Below are positions 16,772 through 25,609 of a DNA stretch of 64,000 bases, piece by piece. This stretch comes from Roseiarcus sp963822215. GTDB lineage: Bacteria; Pseudomonadota; Alphaproteobacteria; Rhizobiales; Beijerinckiaceae. The notes under the pieces are model-generated. The model was not told where the DNA came from. It saw only the letters and a program-made list of their open reading frames with translations, and made no database searches. The stretch covers positions 62,001 through 126,000 of the forward strand of contig CAWGGX010000005.1 in assembly GCA_963822215.1 (NCBI GenBank), written 5' to 3'. Every line of letters starts with the position of its first letter. The first letter of the stretch is position 1. The position numbers and the translations under genes were made by a program.

Positions 16772-17893
16772 TCATGCGACGGCTTGCTCCTGCTCAAGCG
16801 CGCGATGGATCGCCCAGATGAAGCCGGCGAGTTCGCGCGCGACCGCCGTGACGGCGACGCTCTTCGTCTTGCCTTTGCGCATCAGCGCCCGGTAGCGCGC
16901 GGTGAGCCGCATCTGCGCCTTCCAGGCGATCCGCCGCGCCGCCGGCGGCGCCGCCTCGACCCGGGCGAGCTTGGCCTGACCGATGCGCGCAGGAAAGCGA
17001 TGGCGCCAAGCGCTCTCGATCAGGGTTTTGCGCGCCCGGCCGTTGCCGGCCTTGGTGATGCCGAAGCGCCTGACTCGGTCGCCGGTTGAGGACTCCGAGG
17101 GCACGAGCCCCAGCCAGGCCATCAACTCGCGCGGCGTCCGAAAGCGCCCGAGGTCGCCGACTTCGGCCAGAATCGCCGTCGCCGCGACGAGGTCGATCCC
17201 GCGCATCGCCATCAGCGCCGTGACCATCGGCGCCAGCGACCAATCGGGAACCGCCTCCTCGATCGCCTTCTCCAGCCGGGCGATGCGCGCCTTCGCCTCG
17301 TCCATCGCGGCCACCTGCTCCTCGAAGGCGATGCGCTGCTCGAGATGGGCGAAAGCTTGGCTCGCCAGCCACTTCCGGTGCGCGCCGCCCCATGTCTTCT
17401 TACCGGGATAGACGCGTCCGAGACGCAAAAGGAAGGCGCCGGTCTGCTGGCGCTTGATCCTGAGGTCGAAGGCGGCCGTCGAGCGCGCCCGCACCAGATC
17501 GCGCATCGCCTCGTGCCGCTCGTCCGGCGTCCACACGGCGGTGAGCTCGCCGGCCCGCAGCAAGCGCGCCAGATTCAAGGCGTCGCGGCGATTGGTCTTC
17601 ACCCGATCGCCCGGCTTGCGCGGAATGAGCGAGGGCGCGACCACCCGGCACGCATGCCCAAGCTCGCCGATCAGCCGATAAAGACCGTAGCCGGTCGGCC
17701 CCGCCTCGTAACAGAACGTCAGCTTGTCGTGCTTGCCAGACAGGCGGCGGACCAGCTTCGTCACCGCAGCCTCGTTCGCCTCGATCTCCCCGAGAAACCT
17801 CGCCTCGGCCGCGCCTCCGCCGTCAGCCAACCCTACCGCGATACTCGACTTCGACACGTCCATGCCGACGAAAACTTCGCTATAATCTTTCAT
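16772..17893 (-). CDS. IS110-family transposase (DEDD recombinase), copy 1
   Basis: 373 residues. The N-terminal RuvC-like DEDD domain begins VFVGMDVSKSS (first Asp), has CYEAGPTGYGLYR (Glu) and KTNRRDALNLARLL (Asp). The C-terminal Tnp20 domain has AWLGLVPSESSTGDRVRRFG and ITKAGNGRARKTLIESAW, with the candidate catalytic Ser in the first of these. A coiled segment (about residues 190-225) separates the two. The frame is intact here, whereas copy 2 has one extra base, so this copy may supply active protein for both. Confidence 0.93.
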   Translation of the reverse strand: MKDYSEVFVGMDVSKSSIAVGLADGGGAAEARFLGEIEANEAAVTKLVRRLSGKHDKLTFCYEAGPTGYGLYRLIGELGHACRVVAPSLIPRKPGDRVKTNRRDALNLARLLRAGELTAVWTPDERHEAMRDLVRARSTAAFDLRIKRQQTGAFLLRLGRVYPGKKTWGGAHRKWLASQAFAHLEQRIAFEEQVAAMDEAKARIARLEKAIEEAVPDWSLAPMVTALMAMRGIDLVAATAILAEVGDLGRFRTPRELMAWLGLVPSESSTGDRVRRFGITKAGNGRARKTLIESAWRHRFPARIGQAKLARVEAAPPAARRIAWKAQMRLTARYRALMRKGKTKSVAVTAVARELAGFIWAIHRALEQEQAVA

Positions 17894-17992
17894 GGCTCGT
17901 CCTCCTTGCGTGAGGCTCCGCCCGGCCTATCCGGGCAACCCTCGCAACGCGCATCGAGGGCGAGCCGCCGCCTCAGCGCAAGGACATACAGT

Positions 17993-18068
17993 CTTCGTCC
18001 CCCCGGGCTCTTCGACCCGGGGGTCGCTCCTCGCAATGACGATTCAGTGTGGTCGAAGACCGCTCTAA
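17993..18068. repeat. Dispersed palindrome, second half beside IS110 copy 1
   Basis: CTTCGTCCCCCCGGGCTC through CTCCTCGCAATGAC and GGTCGAAGACCGCTC is the counterpart of 16244-16361. Together they form the interrupted target palindrome. Confidence 0.8.
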
Positions 18069-19126
18069 TCAGCGCCACACCGACGATGGCGCTTTCCTTA
18101 ATCCCCATTCGAGCATAGCCGGCGCTCGCTTGCGACTCGCGTAACGGCGGGGTCGTGACCTTTAAGTTTGGCGACACTTGCTTCAAACCCACTGTTTCCG
18201 GCTTCAGGATTACGGCGACAGGACTACGGCGACAGGCTCGTATGTCCCTTATTTTGACTGCCGGACTGCCGGACTGCCGGACAGCCAGACTGCCAGGCGG
18301 TTTTGCGTCGCGGGTCCAAGCCGAGAGATAGGGGCGAGAGATCAGGGATCGAACAAAGTTCGCCGGATGACCGAGTCCTGTCCCGCCGGCGCCCCTTGGT
18401 CCAGGGTGACTTCGAGCGCAGCGCCAAGGTTGGCTTCGACGGCTCCGCTGCGCTCCATGCGCGCATTGAAGTCCGCCACATCCAAGAAAACCGGGCCGCC
18501 GACCCATTCGCCGCGGCCCGCCAAGCTAACTTTTTTTGTTTCTGCAGTGCTTGTGACCCTACACCAATCCGGTTGCGAAGCGATATGTGGCATATTGTCA
18601 TCAAGCAAACCGGACAATACAGGGCCGCCGCCTCGTCCGAGTTCAACTCGTCTGAGATCTTTCACCGACTTCGCCGCGCTCGTTCAGCGCGGCCTCGCGA
18701 CGCCGGACGCCATGCCGCCTCCATAGCGCCCATTGAAGCGGCTTGATTGATACCGTACGGCCGTCTAAAGCAATGAAATTGCACGAGTTTTGACTTTGCA
18801 GACGGCGGCGCCCGAGACCGCGCCGGTCGGCGTCGAAGGCAAGGCTGTCGTTTCAAGCGAAGCGGGGACGGGCGGGTATAGGCGGCTGGATGGAGTTTTA
18901 TGGGCGGATGGCGGGGTAGGGGTCTGCCGCCGCGGGCGGGAGGAAGGGAGGGTCCCCTCTCTTCTCCCGTGCGGGAAGGACTGCGGATGAGGGCGGCGAC
19001 AGCGTTCCGGACGGCGCTGGGGCGTCAAATGGGAATTGAAGCAAGCGTCAACGGAATTGCTGGCTCGCCGATCGCGAGTTGCACTGGGCCGCCGCTCTGG
19101 ATTCCCGATTTGACCAATCTCAACCT
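18069..19126. other. Degenerate accessory DNA without a supported gene
   Basis: No gene could be supported. A short tandem repeat of GACTGCCG-like units lies at 18255-18297. TTACGGCGACAGG-type repeats occur near 18210 and recur near 20220. A minus-strand frame of 83 codons ending at 18342 is the least unlikely gene, but it shows no recognisable domain. Confidence 0.5.
18255..18297. repeat. Short tandem repeat
   Basis: GACTGCCG repeated about three times, then two degenerate units (GACAGCCA, GACTGCCA). Confidence 0.7.
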
Positions 19127-19510
19127 TCAAGACGCTCGGGAGGACGAATGATCGACATATTCCACGACCAATCCGTCCCTATGCCGGAAGCGGGTCTTGC
19201 GCCCGACCGGCGTCGGTTGGATCGGCTCAAGCTGTTCGGCGCCAGCCTCCTTCAGGACGTCAAGCAACGGCTCAAGAGTTGCCACCTTGATCGTCAGGCG
19301 CGTCGCCTCGAAAGGAGCTCGCTTCGCGGCCGTCCCGGCGATGATCAAGACCGACAGCCGGGGCGAGGAAACGGCGGCCAGTTCCAATCCGGTTTCGGGG
19401 TATGCGAAGCGGAGGGTCTGCTCTCCAGACAACAGCGCCTTGTAAAAGCCAATGGTGGCGTCGATCGCTTCAGCATCGACGAACACGCGCGTGTAGGTCT
19501 CAAGGATCAT
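19127..19510 (-). CDS. VOC-family (glyoxalase/dioxygenase superfamily) protein
   Basis: 127 residues from ATG 19510 (MILETYTRVFVDAEAIDATI). The beta-alpha-beta-beta-beta pattern FYKALLSGEQTLRFAYPETG, then LELAAVSSPRLSVLIIAG, is typical of vicinal oxygen chelate folds, and the C-terminal half repeats it, ending RHRDGLVVEYVDH. The Glu in VVEYVDH corresponds to a usual metal ligand. Upstream codons to 19591 look non-native. Substrate unknown; dioxygenases, glyoxalases and drug-binding proteins share the fold. Confidence 0.75.
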   Translation of the reverse strand: MILETYTRVFVDAEAIDATIGFYKALLSGEQTLRFAYPETGLELAAVSSPRLSVLIIAGTAAKRAPFEATRLTIKVATLEPLLDVLKEAGAEQLEPIQPTPVGRKTRFRHRDGLVVEYVDHSSSRAS

Positions 19511-19739
19511 CGGTCGCTCCGCCGTCCGTTCCGTTCTGGTGGAGTTACGGCGCCACCCTGGATTTACGGCGCCGTCGAACTCTATCCCCATCTGCTCCTA
19601 CGGCAGGGAAGTCCAAATCCACTTTGGAAGTACGACGCCAAAGGCCGGGGCGCCGCGCCAATCTTCGGCATGCTATAGCCGACCCACCAAGGATGATGCG
19701 CAAGCCGCGTCATCGTGCGCCTTGTGAGCGAGCGAGGTC

Positions 19740-20195
19740 ATGCCGGGCCACATCCTGAGTTTTTTGCTTGTGGGTTTCGCAGCCACTTTGGGCACGATCG
19801 TCGTTCATGGCTACGTGGTCCACATCATCATCATGACTTTGCGGCGCAATTTGCAGCACGGCGTGCTCGGCGCGCGGATCTGGAAGAACCTGACATTCAT
19901 CATGGGCGCAACGCTGCTTGCGCTTTTCGGGCACCTCGCGGAGATCGGTCTGTGGGCTTTCGCGCTTGATCTGTCTGGCGCGGTCGCGGATATCAAAGCG
20001 GCCGTCTATTCATCGGCCGGCAGCTATACGACTGTGGGTTCCGACATCGTATTGCCGCCACGCTGGAAGCTCATGGGGCCATTTGAAGCGGTGTGCGGAA
20101 TGCTCATGTTTGGCCTTTCCACCGCGTTTATTTTTGCCGTCATCCAACGACTGGTTCATGCGCGATTCGAGGACGCGGATAACTTCCTTCCTTGA
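19740..20195 (+). CDS. Membrane protein with K+-channel-like pore region
   Basis: 151 residues with three hydrophobic segments (about 4-28, 50-78, 115-138) and a pore-loop-like stretch SAGSYTTVGSDIVLPPRW between the second and third. Bacterial two-TM channels have TTVGYGD here, followed by a Trp-rich turn and a GMLMFGLSTAFIFAV helix, which this protein also has. The filter reads TTVGSD instead of TVGYGD, so selectivity may differ or be lost. No regulatory domain follows. Confidence 0.65.
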   Translation: MPGHILSFLLVGFAATLGTIVVHGYVVHIIIMTLRRNLQHGVLGARIWKNLTFIMGATLLALFGHLAEIGLWAFALDLSGAVADIKAAVYSSAGSYTTVGSDIVLPPRWKLMGPFEAVCGMLMFGLSTAFIFAVIQRLVHARFEDADNFLP

Positions 20196-20750
20196 CGACG
20201 CGGACCGGTTGGGGATTACGCGATTACGGCGACACGCGCTTCAATTGCCATTTCGGAGGTTCTGGCCCCGATATTCTGCGCAAAAAGCTCGGCCATCCCG
20301 ACCTCAAGGGCCCCGTGACTGCATGCGATGCGCGCTTCGCCCGCGACCTGATCCGGATCGAGCGCGACGAGCCTTGCCCCGGACGCGCTTTACCCGAGGG
20401 CGACAAGGTCATGCGGACGCACGCACAGAGCTCGGCGCTCGAGAACGGCTTTTCCTGCTGTCGGAATCGGCGCCGTGGCTCGCCGCGAACCACGCCGAAT
20501 TCGCCGCCTGCCATGAAAAGCCCGGGCAAGCAGGCCCACTCGACCGCAGGGGGCCGCCCGCCCCCTCAGCCAAGCGTGGCCGCGCGGGCGCGGGCGGCCG
20601 GGTGGAGTTTATCAGCGAATGGCCGGGCAGCAGGGGCGGCCGCTCGCGTCGCCGGTGCGGGAGGGAACAGGGCCCGGGCGAGGGGCTGCGCCAACGCCTG
20701 CCCAGCGGCCTAGCCCGTCATCCGACCCCCTCGTGAGAGGGCCTTGCGGC
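20196..20750. other. Probable gene remnants, no intact gene
   Basis: Two frames show protein-like stretches for 30-60 codons (for example ARDLIRIERDEPCPGRALPEGD near 20335-20400) and then break. No family was recognised. A TTACGGCGACA repeat is at 20223. The remainder is GC-rich and looks degenerate. Confidence 0.4.
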
Positions 20751-21041
20751 TCAAGCCAGCCCTTCGACGCTGACGATCCGCGCGGAGCTGCAGGTGTCAT
20801 GGATCTCCTTCAGCCCCTGATAGGTCGATCCATTATAGAACGCCTGCCAAGCCGCGAGCGAAGGAAACTCGAGAAGGACGAGGTCGCGCGGCGTCCACTC
20901 GCCCTCGTAGACCTTCAGGGCGCCGTCGCGCGCCAGGTATTTCCCGCCCGCCGCCTCTACGCCTCGCCACAGCAGATCCCTGTATTCCTGATAGCGTACC
21001 GGATCGTCGATCTCGACGTCGAAAATCACATAGGCCTTCAT
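20751..21041 (-). CDS. DUF1330 family protein
   Basis: 96 residues from ATG 21041 (MKAYVIFDVEIDDPVRYQEY). It contains GGKYLARDGALKVYEGEW, PRDLVLLEFPSLAAWQAFYN and SSARIVSVEG, the normal series of a DUF1330 dimeric alpha/beta-barrel (ferredoxin-like) protein. No enzymatic activity is assigned to the family. The frame is open to 21152, but those codons are Arg-rich and lie upstream of a clear ribosome site (GAGGAAGAT). Confidence 0.85.
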   Translation of the reverse strand: MKAYVIFDVEIDDPVRYQEYRDLLWRGVEAAGGKYLARDGALKVYEGEWTPRDLVLLEFPSLAAWQAFYNGSTYQGLKEIHDTCSSARIVSVEGLA

Positions 21042-21500
21042 GATATCTTCCTCGTCTCGCCCCAGCAGCGGACAGGCGGGAGCCTCATGCGGCGCGAGGA
21101 GGCGCGATCGTCGGCCGCGCGCCCGGTTGCGAGCGCGGATACTATATGACACCGCGCCGGAAGGCTATGCCGGTGGACTGCTCCGACGTCGGCAACCATT
21201 TCAGATCTCGGCGGGCTGGGGTTTGATCTGCGTCAAGGGGGCGGAGCCCAGGCGGGAGGCGCTGCTGCCGGGCGCTACGTAACAGTTGATTTTGGTGTCG
21301 GTTTCGTATGTCGGCGAGACGAGCGACTAGACGCCCGGCGGCGAGTATGGCGCTCGGTAAGGCGCCAGGCCTTGAGTTGTGCTTTGCGTTGACGGAACGG
21401 CGCTGGGCGCTTTGCCTCACGAAGGGCCGCGTCGCTAGGGCATGATGACCGAGGTCGCGCCGGTTGACCGTCACCCGACGCGAGCGGCCGTCGGTTGATG

Positions 21501-21535
21501 TTACTATTATACTAGTATTATTAGTATAATAGTAA
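21501..21535. repeat. Perfect AT-rich palindrome
   Basis: TTACTATTATACTA, 7-base loop GTATTAT, TAGTATAATAGTAA. The arms are perfect over 14 bp and almost pure A/T in otherwise GC-rich DNA. Confidence 0.9.
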
Positions 21536-21547
21536 GCGCTCAACAGG

Positions 21548-21612
21548 ATTTTGTGACAGTTTTGTGCGCTTAAGTCTTTGACAAGATGGAGTCGCGGCCA
21601 AAACTGCACGGG
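21548..21612 (+). repeat. 65-bp dispersed element, copy 1
   Basis: Core TTTGTGACAGTTTTGTGCGC followed by TTAAGTCTTTGACAAGATGG and AAACTGCACGGG. Related copies are at 39415-39478 and 60297-60358, both on the minus strand. Confidence 0.75.
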
Positions 21613-21719
21613 CGGCGCCCAAGCCCAATGCCCGGGGACAGAGCGGACAAGCGCGCCCCGCCATAGTTCCGCATCGGGGGAGGGTGGTCGTGTGAGCGGC
21701 TTGAGTTTGATGATGTCGA

Positions 21720-22358
21720 CTATCTGCCCGGCGGGCTTCCGAAAGCGATTTTGGCGATGGCGCGCTGGACCTTGGCCGCCGGCCACCGAACCACCGGCTG
21801 AGGGTTGCCGTTGGCGAAGAGCATCGTTCCCTCTCCCTGTTTCAGTGTGACCGTCCCGCGCCTTCCGGTCACGGTGACTTCGCCGTTCAGCGCCAGGACG
21901 CCGAACCCCCCGTCAATCGGGCCGCCCCATACGGTCGTGCCGCGCACGCCGATCGCCGCGGCCGGCGTGCGGATTTGCACGTCTGCGCCGGGGACCTTTT
22001 CGACCAGGCCTCCGACGAACAAAAACGCTCCCTTGGCGAAGCGGACCGCCAGCTTGCCGCGCGACGCCGCCGGTTCGTAGACGAAGGCGTCGACGACGAG
22101 CGTCGTGTGCTCGCCGAGCGTCAGCTTGGTGCCGTCTTTGAGCGTCGCCTCCATGCGCGCGCCGTCCCCGCTGCGGCATCGATCGAGGAAATAGAGGTCC
22201 GAGCTGGCCGCGAGCGCGCGGGTCCGTCCGTCCTGCGTGGCGTCGACCTCAGCCTGCACCTGGTCGACCGCACCGATGCTCGTGGGGTCCGCGACGGAAA
22301 CGCCGGCGCCGACAATGCAGAAGGCCAGAGACGCCGAGATTCGCCCGATTGCTGACAT
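21720..22358 (-). CDS. Secreted FecR-domain protein
   Basis: 212 residues with an N-terminal signal peptide (hydrophobic residues about 5-23, ending near VSVADP). The FecR-like domain has GTKLTLGEHTTLVVDAFVYEP and IRTPAAAIGVRGTTVWGG, the usual jelly-roll repeats. Such exported proteins are periplasmic or surface exposed and are often of unknown role; there is no anti-sigma transmembrane arrangement and no sigma factor gene nearby, so iron signalling is unlikely. Confidence 0.8.
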   Translation of the reverse strand: MSAIGRISASLAFCIVGAGVSVADPTSIGAVDQVQAEVDATQDGRTRALAASSDLYFLDRCRSGDGARMEATLKDGTKLTLGEHTTLVVDAFVYEPAASRGKLAVRFAKGAFLFVGGLVEKVPGADVQIRTPAAAIGVRGTTVWGGPIDGGFGVLALNGEVTVTGRRGTVTLKQGEGTMLFANGNPQPVVRWPAAKVQRAIAKIAFGSPPGR

Positions 22359-22631
22359 CGCGTTCCTCCGCCTGCGCCACTGGCGACGCGCTCGATGCGC
22401 TTATACGCCTCCTGAGCGGCCGGCCCGGGCACGAGACGCCGCGAGTTTAGCAGACCGACGTGGCGTTGTGTCTTGATCCGCTTAGCCATTCCCTGTCGCA
22501 AGCGCGTTGCTCGCTGCTTGAGCTCTTTCCTTTGTGGGGAAGAGTAGCGCGCCGGGTGGGGACGCCCTGTCGGCGTTGAGTTAGGGGAAAACGCAAAGAC
22601 CTCGGGATCGGTGGGCCGGGGCGTCGCCCGC

Positions 22632-24066
22632 TCAGCGGGTCGCGTCCGAGGCGGAGGCGACGTCGGGCAGTTTCGCCTGGTCCCACCCCCCGCCGAGCGC
22701 GACGATCAGGCTGACGGCGTCGGTCTGGATCTGCGCCTGGGTCGACAGCAGCGCCTCTTCCACCGAGAGTTGCTGAGCCTCCGCCACCACCACCGCCGTG
22801 AACGCCTGGGTGCCCGCGCGATATTCGTTGAGCGCGATCTGGGTCGCTTGCCGCGAGATGCGAACGTCCTCCGCCTGCACCTTGATCTCCTTCGTCAGGA
22901 TTCGAATTCCGGCGAGATTGTCCTCAACCTGCTGGATCGCGGTGAGGACGGTTTGGCGGTAGGTCGCGACCCCAGCGTCGTAGGTTTCACGCGCCGCCTC
23001 GACCTGAGCGCCCGTCAGCCCGCCGTTGAACAGCGGCTGGGCGAGCGAGCCGCCGAACGACCAGACAGGATTGGACGGGCCGTAGAGCGCCGCGAAGGGA
23101 TTGCCGGAATAGCCGACGAGGCCGGAGATCGACACTGTCGGGAAATAGCCGGCGAAGGCGACCCCGATCTCCGCGTTGTCCTGCCGCATCGTCTCCTCGG
23201 CCGCGGCGATGTCGGGACGGCGCTCGAGCAGCGCCGACGGCACGCTGACCGGGATGGAGGGGGTATGGGTCGAGAGCGGCCCATGGGAAATCGAAAGTCC
23301 TGCCGGCGGCCGGCCCATGAGAACCGCGACCGCATGCTCGCTCTGGGCGCGAATTACGCCAGCATTGATGAGCTGGGCCTGGGCGTTGAGCACCTGCGCC
23401 TGGGCCGTGATGACGTCGGACTTCGCCGCTGTTCCTGCGTTGTACTGGTTCTGCGTGATCGCCAGCGAGCGCTTGTATTCGTCGACGGTCGTGGTCAGCA
23501 GGTCGACAAGGGAATCGGCCTCACGCACCTGAACGTAAGCCAACGCCAGCGCCGACTGCTCCGCGAGCAACGCGTTGGCCAGATTGGCGGCGCTCGAACT
23601 CTGCGCCGGCCGTCTGCGCCTCGATCTCGCGCCGCACCTGGCCCCACACGTCGAGCGTCCACGATCCCGACGCCTCAGCCGTCAGGACCGTTCCGGCCGT
23701 CGAACTGCGGGTCGCTGAACCTGTCCCGTTGACGGTCGGAAAAAGCCCCGCGCGGTCCTCGTTGATGAGCGCGAGCGCATAGCGGTAGTTGGCCTCGTCG
23801 GATTTGACCGTCTGGTTGGAGATCGCCACCGCGCGCTCAAGCCGGTCGAGCTCCGGATCGTGAAACACCGCCCACCAGTCGCCCTTGGGCTCGCCCGCGC
23901 GGGGCGTCGCGACCTTCCAGCCCTTGATCTCCTTGAACTCGGGCGAGACGATCGCTGCAGGCTTCAGAAAATTGGGACCGACCGGGGCGCAGCCGCAAAG
24001 CGCCGTCGCGGTCAGCGCCGGCGCGAGGATCTTCCTAGCGACGCGCCCGACGTGCGGGCCGCTCAT
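22632..24066 (-). pseudogene. RND-type outer membrane efflux lipoprotein (NodT/OprM-like), frameshifted
   Basis: Two frames (24066-23521 and 23570-22632) make one OEP-family protein. The N-terminal part has a lipobox (ATALCGCAPVGPNF) and WWAVFHDPELDRL; the C-terminal part has ALAYVQVREAD, LLERRPDIAAAEE and QVEDNLAG. They join at about 23597-23605, where GAGTTC is found but GAGTC would keep the frame: one extra T. The product would be an outer membrane channel of a tripartite pump, but no inner membrane pump or adaptor gene is adjacent. A true mutation and a sequence error cannot be told apart here. Confidence 0.85.
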
Positions 24067-24364
24067 GTGCTGACTCTTACGCTTCAAACCTCGCCGCCTT
24101 CCGCGACCCGACCCTTGCGCGCCGCGCCGGGCGCGCATGCCGTAGCGGCCCCCCGGGTCGCTGGCAAGCGGCCGGACTATGGCCTACCGGATGGCGGGAT
24201 CGCAACGACGGCTGTTGACAAGCGCGTTTCAGCAACCCTTGACGCGTCATCTTGTCGCTTGACGCAAAGGAAGGCGCGGCGCTCAGTTAAGAAAACACAG
24301 GCTGATGCGCGCCTTAGCGGCCGAGCGCCGATCCGGCGCCGCATGGCCTCTGCGGGGGCGTCTC

Positions 24365-25174
24365 ATGATCGGCACGGCCCGAGGACTCGGGTTCGCCGGC
24401 CGTTTCCTTTGTGTCACGTCGGCGATCGCCTTCGCGGCGACGCCTGCTGTGGCCGGCGCGTGGACCGAGCCTCCGGGCGAAGGCCTGATGATCGCGACCC
24501 TTTGGGGCTGGACCGCCGTCGGCGCGCCCTGGGGCGGCGACCCGGCGGTGAAACAGAACCGCGCCGACCTGCAGATCTATGCCGAATACGGGCTGAACAA
24601 CCAGTGGACGATCTTCGGCCAGATGGCGATCGAGCGCTATCAGTTGAGCCCGCCGACCTCGAGCCTTTACGGCGGCCTCGACTATTCCGACCTCGGGTTG
24701 AGGGCGAAGCTGTGGGCGAGCGGGCCGTGGATCGTCTCGGGCGAGGCGACCCTCATGTTGCCCGGGGCGTGGAACCCAAACTCGTCCGCGCAGGCCGGAA
24801 ACACCGGCGGGGCGGCGGACGGGCGCATGATGGCGGGCTATAGCTTCGCCATCGGGCCTGCGCCCGGATTTGTCGATCTCGAGGTCGGCTACCGCGTCCG
24901 GTCCGCCGGGCCGCCCGACGAATGGCATCTTGACGCGACGATCGGGCTCAAGCCCGCGCCCGGCGTGATCCTGATGCTGCAGAACTTCTGGGTCGTCTCC
25001 ATGCCGTCGGCGAACCCGTCCTTTCCCGCCTGGCGGCAGAACGTTGTCGAGGCGAGCCTCGTCCTGCCCTTGTGGGACCGCTGGCAGGCGCAGATCGGCT
25101 GGTTCATGACCACGCTGGCGGCGAAGACCAACACCGAGCGCGGCGCGGAGCTGGCGCTGTGGCGGAGTTTCTGA
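24365..25174 (+). CDS. Predicted outer membrane beta-barrel protein
   Basis: 269 residues from ATG 24365, with a signal peptide ending near AVAGAW. The mature part is rich in alternating aromatic and polar strands (LQIYAEYGLNNQWTIFGQMA, DYSDLGLRAKLW) and ends in Phe (LALWRSF), the usual C-terminal signal for insertion by the Bam complex. Family not recognised; resembles small bacterial transporters or porin-like proteins of unknown substrate. It is divergent from the broken efflux gene. Confidence 0.65.
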   Translation: MIGTARGLGFAGRFLCVTSAIAFAATPAVAGAWTEPPGEGLMIATLWGWTAVGAPWGGDPAVKQNRADLQIYAEYGLNNQWTIFGQMAIERYQLSPPTSSLYGGLDYSDLGLRAKLWASGPWIVSGEATLMLPGAWNPNSSAQAGNTGGAADGRMMAGYSFAIGPAPGFVDLEVGYRVRSAGPPDEWHLDATIGLKPAPGVILMLQNFWVVSMPSANPSFPAWRQNVVEASLVLPLWDRWQAQIGWFMTTLAAKTNTERGAELALWRSF

Positions 25175-25609
25175 CACGCGGCGGATTCGGAACCTCCGAA
25201 TTCCCTGCTAGCAGGGAATTATTTCCGCCAGGGACGGCGGCAGAACGACGAAAACGCGCGTGTTTCTCGGGCGTTACGGCAATTGCAACCTGACGCGCGC
25301 GCGGGCCGCGCGGCCCACTGAATCAGGGAATTCGAGCCGGCGGAAACAGGGAATGAATTGGACCGTTTTCCCTGTTCGGCCAAAAGAACACGGAATTTTG
25401 GCGCGGCCCAAAAGCCGGCCACGGTCAGGTTGCATCGCCGCCGCGGAACCCTTCACCAGGCGGGGGCGGGCCCCCCAGACGGTTGCGAGCCTCGGGGACG
25501 CCGCGGAGCTTCGCGACGCTCGCTCAGCATGTTGCGAAGCGCTGTTCAGGATGCAAAGCTTGACGACCCGAGAGCGCCGTCGCCGATCCGCCAGCGAGGG
25601 AGGTTGTCC
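25175..25609. repeat. Repeat cluster of CCCTGTT/CCCTGCT-type motifs
   Basis: A perfect 22-base palindrome centred on CTGCTAGCAG lies at 25199-25220. CAGGGAATTCGAGCC, AACAGGGAATG and TTTTCCCTGTTCGG follow to 25380. The same family occurs at 53060-53254 in the other orientation. No gene is supported. Confidence 0.7.

Larger units (their letters stand above)
16362..17992 (-). mobile_element. IS110-family (IS1111-type) insertion sequence, copy 1
   Basis: 1631 bp, inverted relative to copy 2 at 39643-41274 and nearly identical to it. Subterminal inverted repeat TATGTCCTT (16367-16375 and complement near 17979-17987) lies about 5 bases inside each end, as in the IS1111 subgroup. Removing the element joins GATTG to CTTCG and rebuilds the dispersed palindrome. 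A CT dinucleotide is present at both junctions, a possible core. The non-coding part is short on the 5' side (99 bp) and long on the 3' side (410 bp). Confidence 0.88.
21042..21719. other. Intergenic region with an AT-rich hairpin and a dispersed repeat
   Basis: No gene supported. It contains a perfect 14-bp inverted repeat at 21501-21535 and one copy of a roughly 65-bp dispersed element at 21548-21612, both entered separately. Confidence 0.6.

Noticed and set aside
18255..18297. CRISPR array.
   Set aside because: The units are 8-9 bases, directly tandem and degenerate; there are no spacers and no cas genes.
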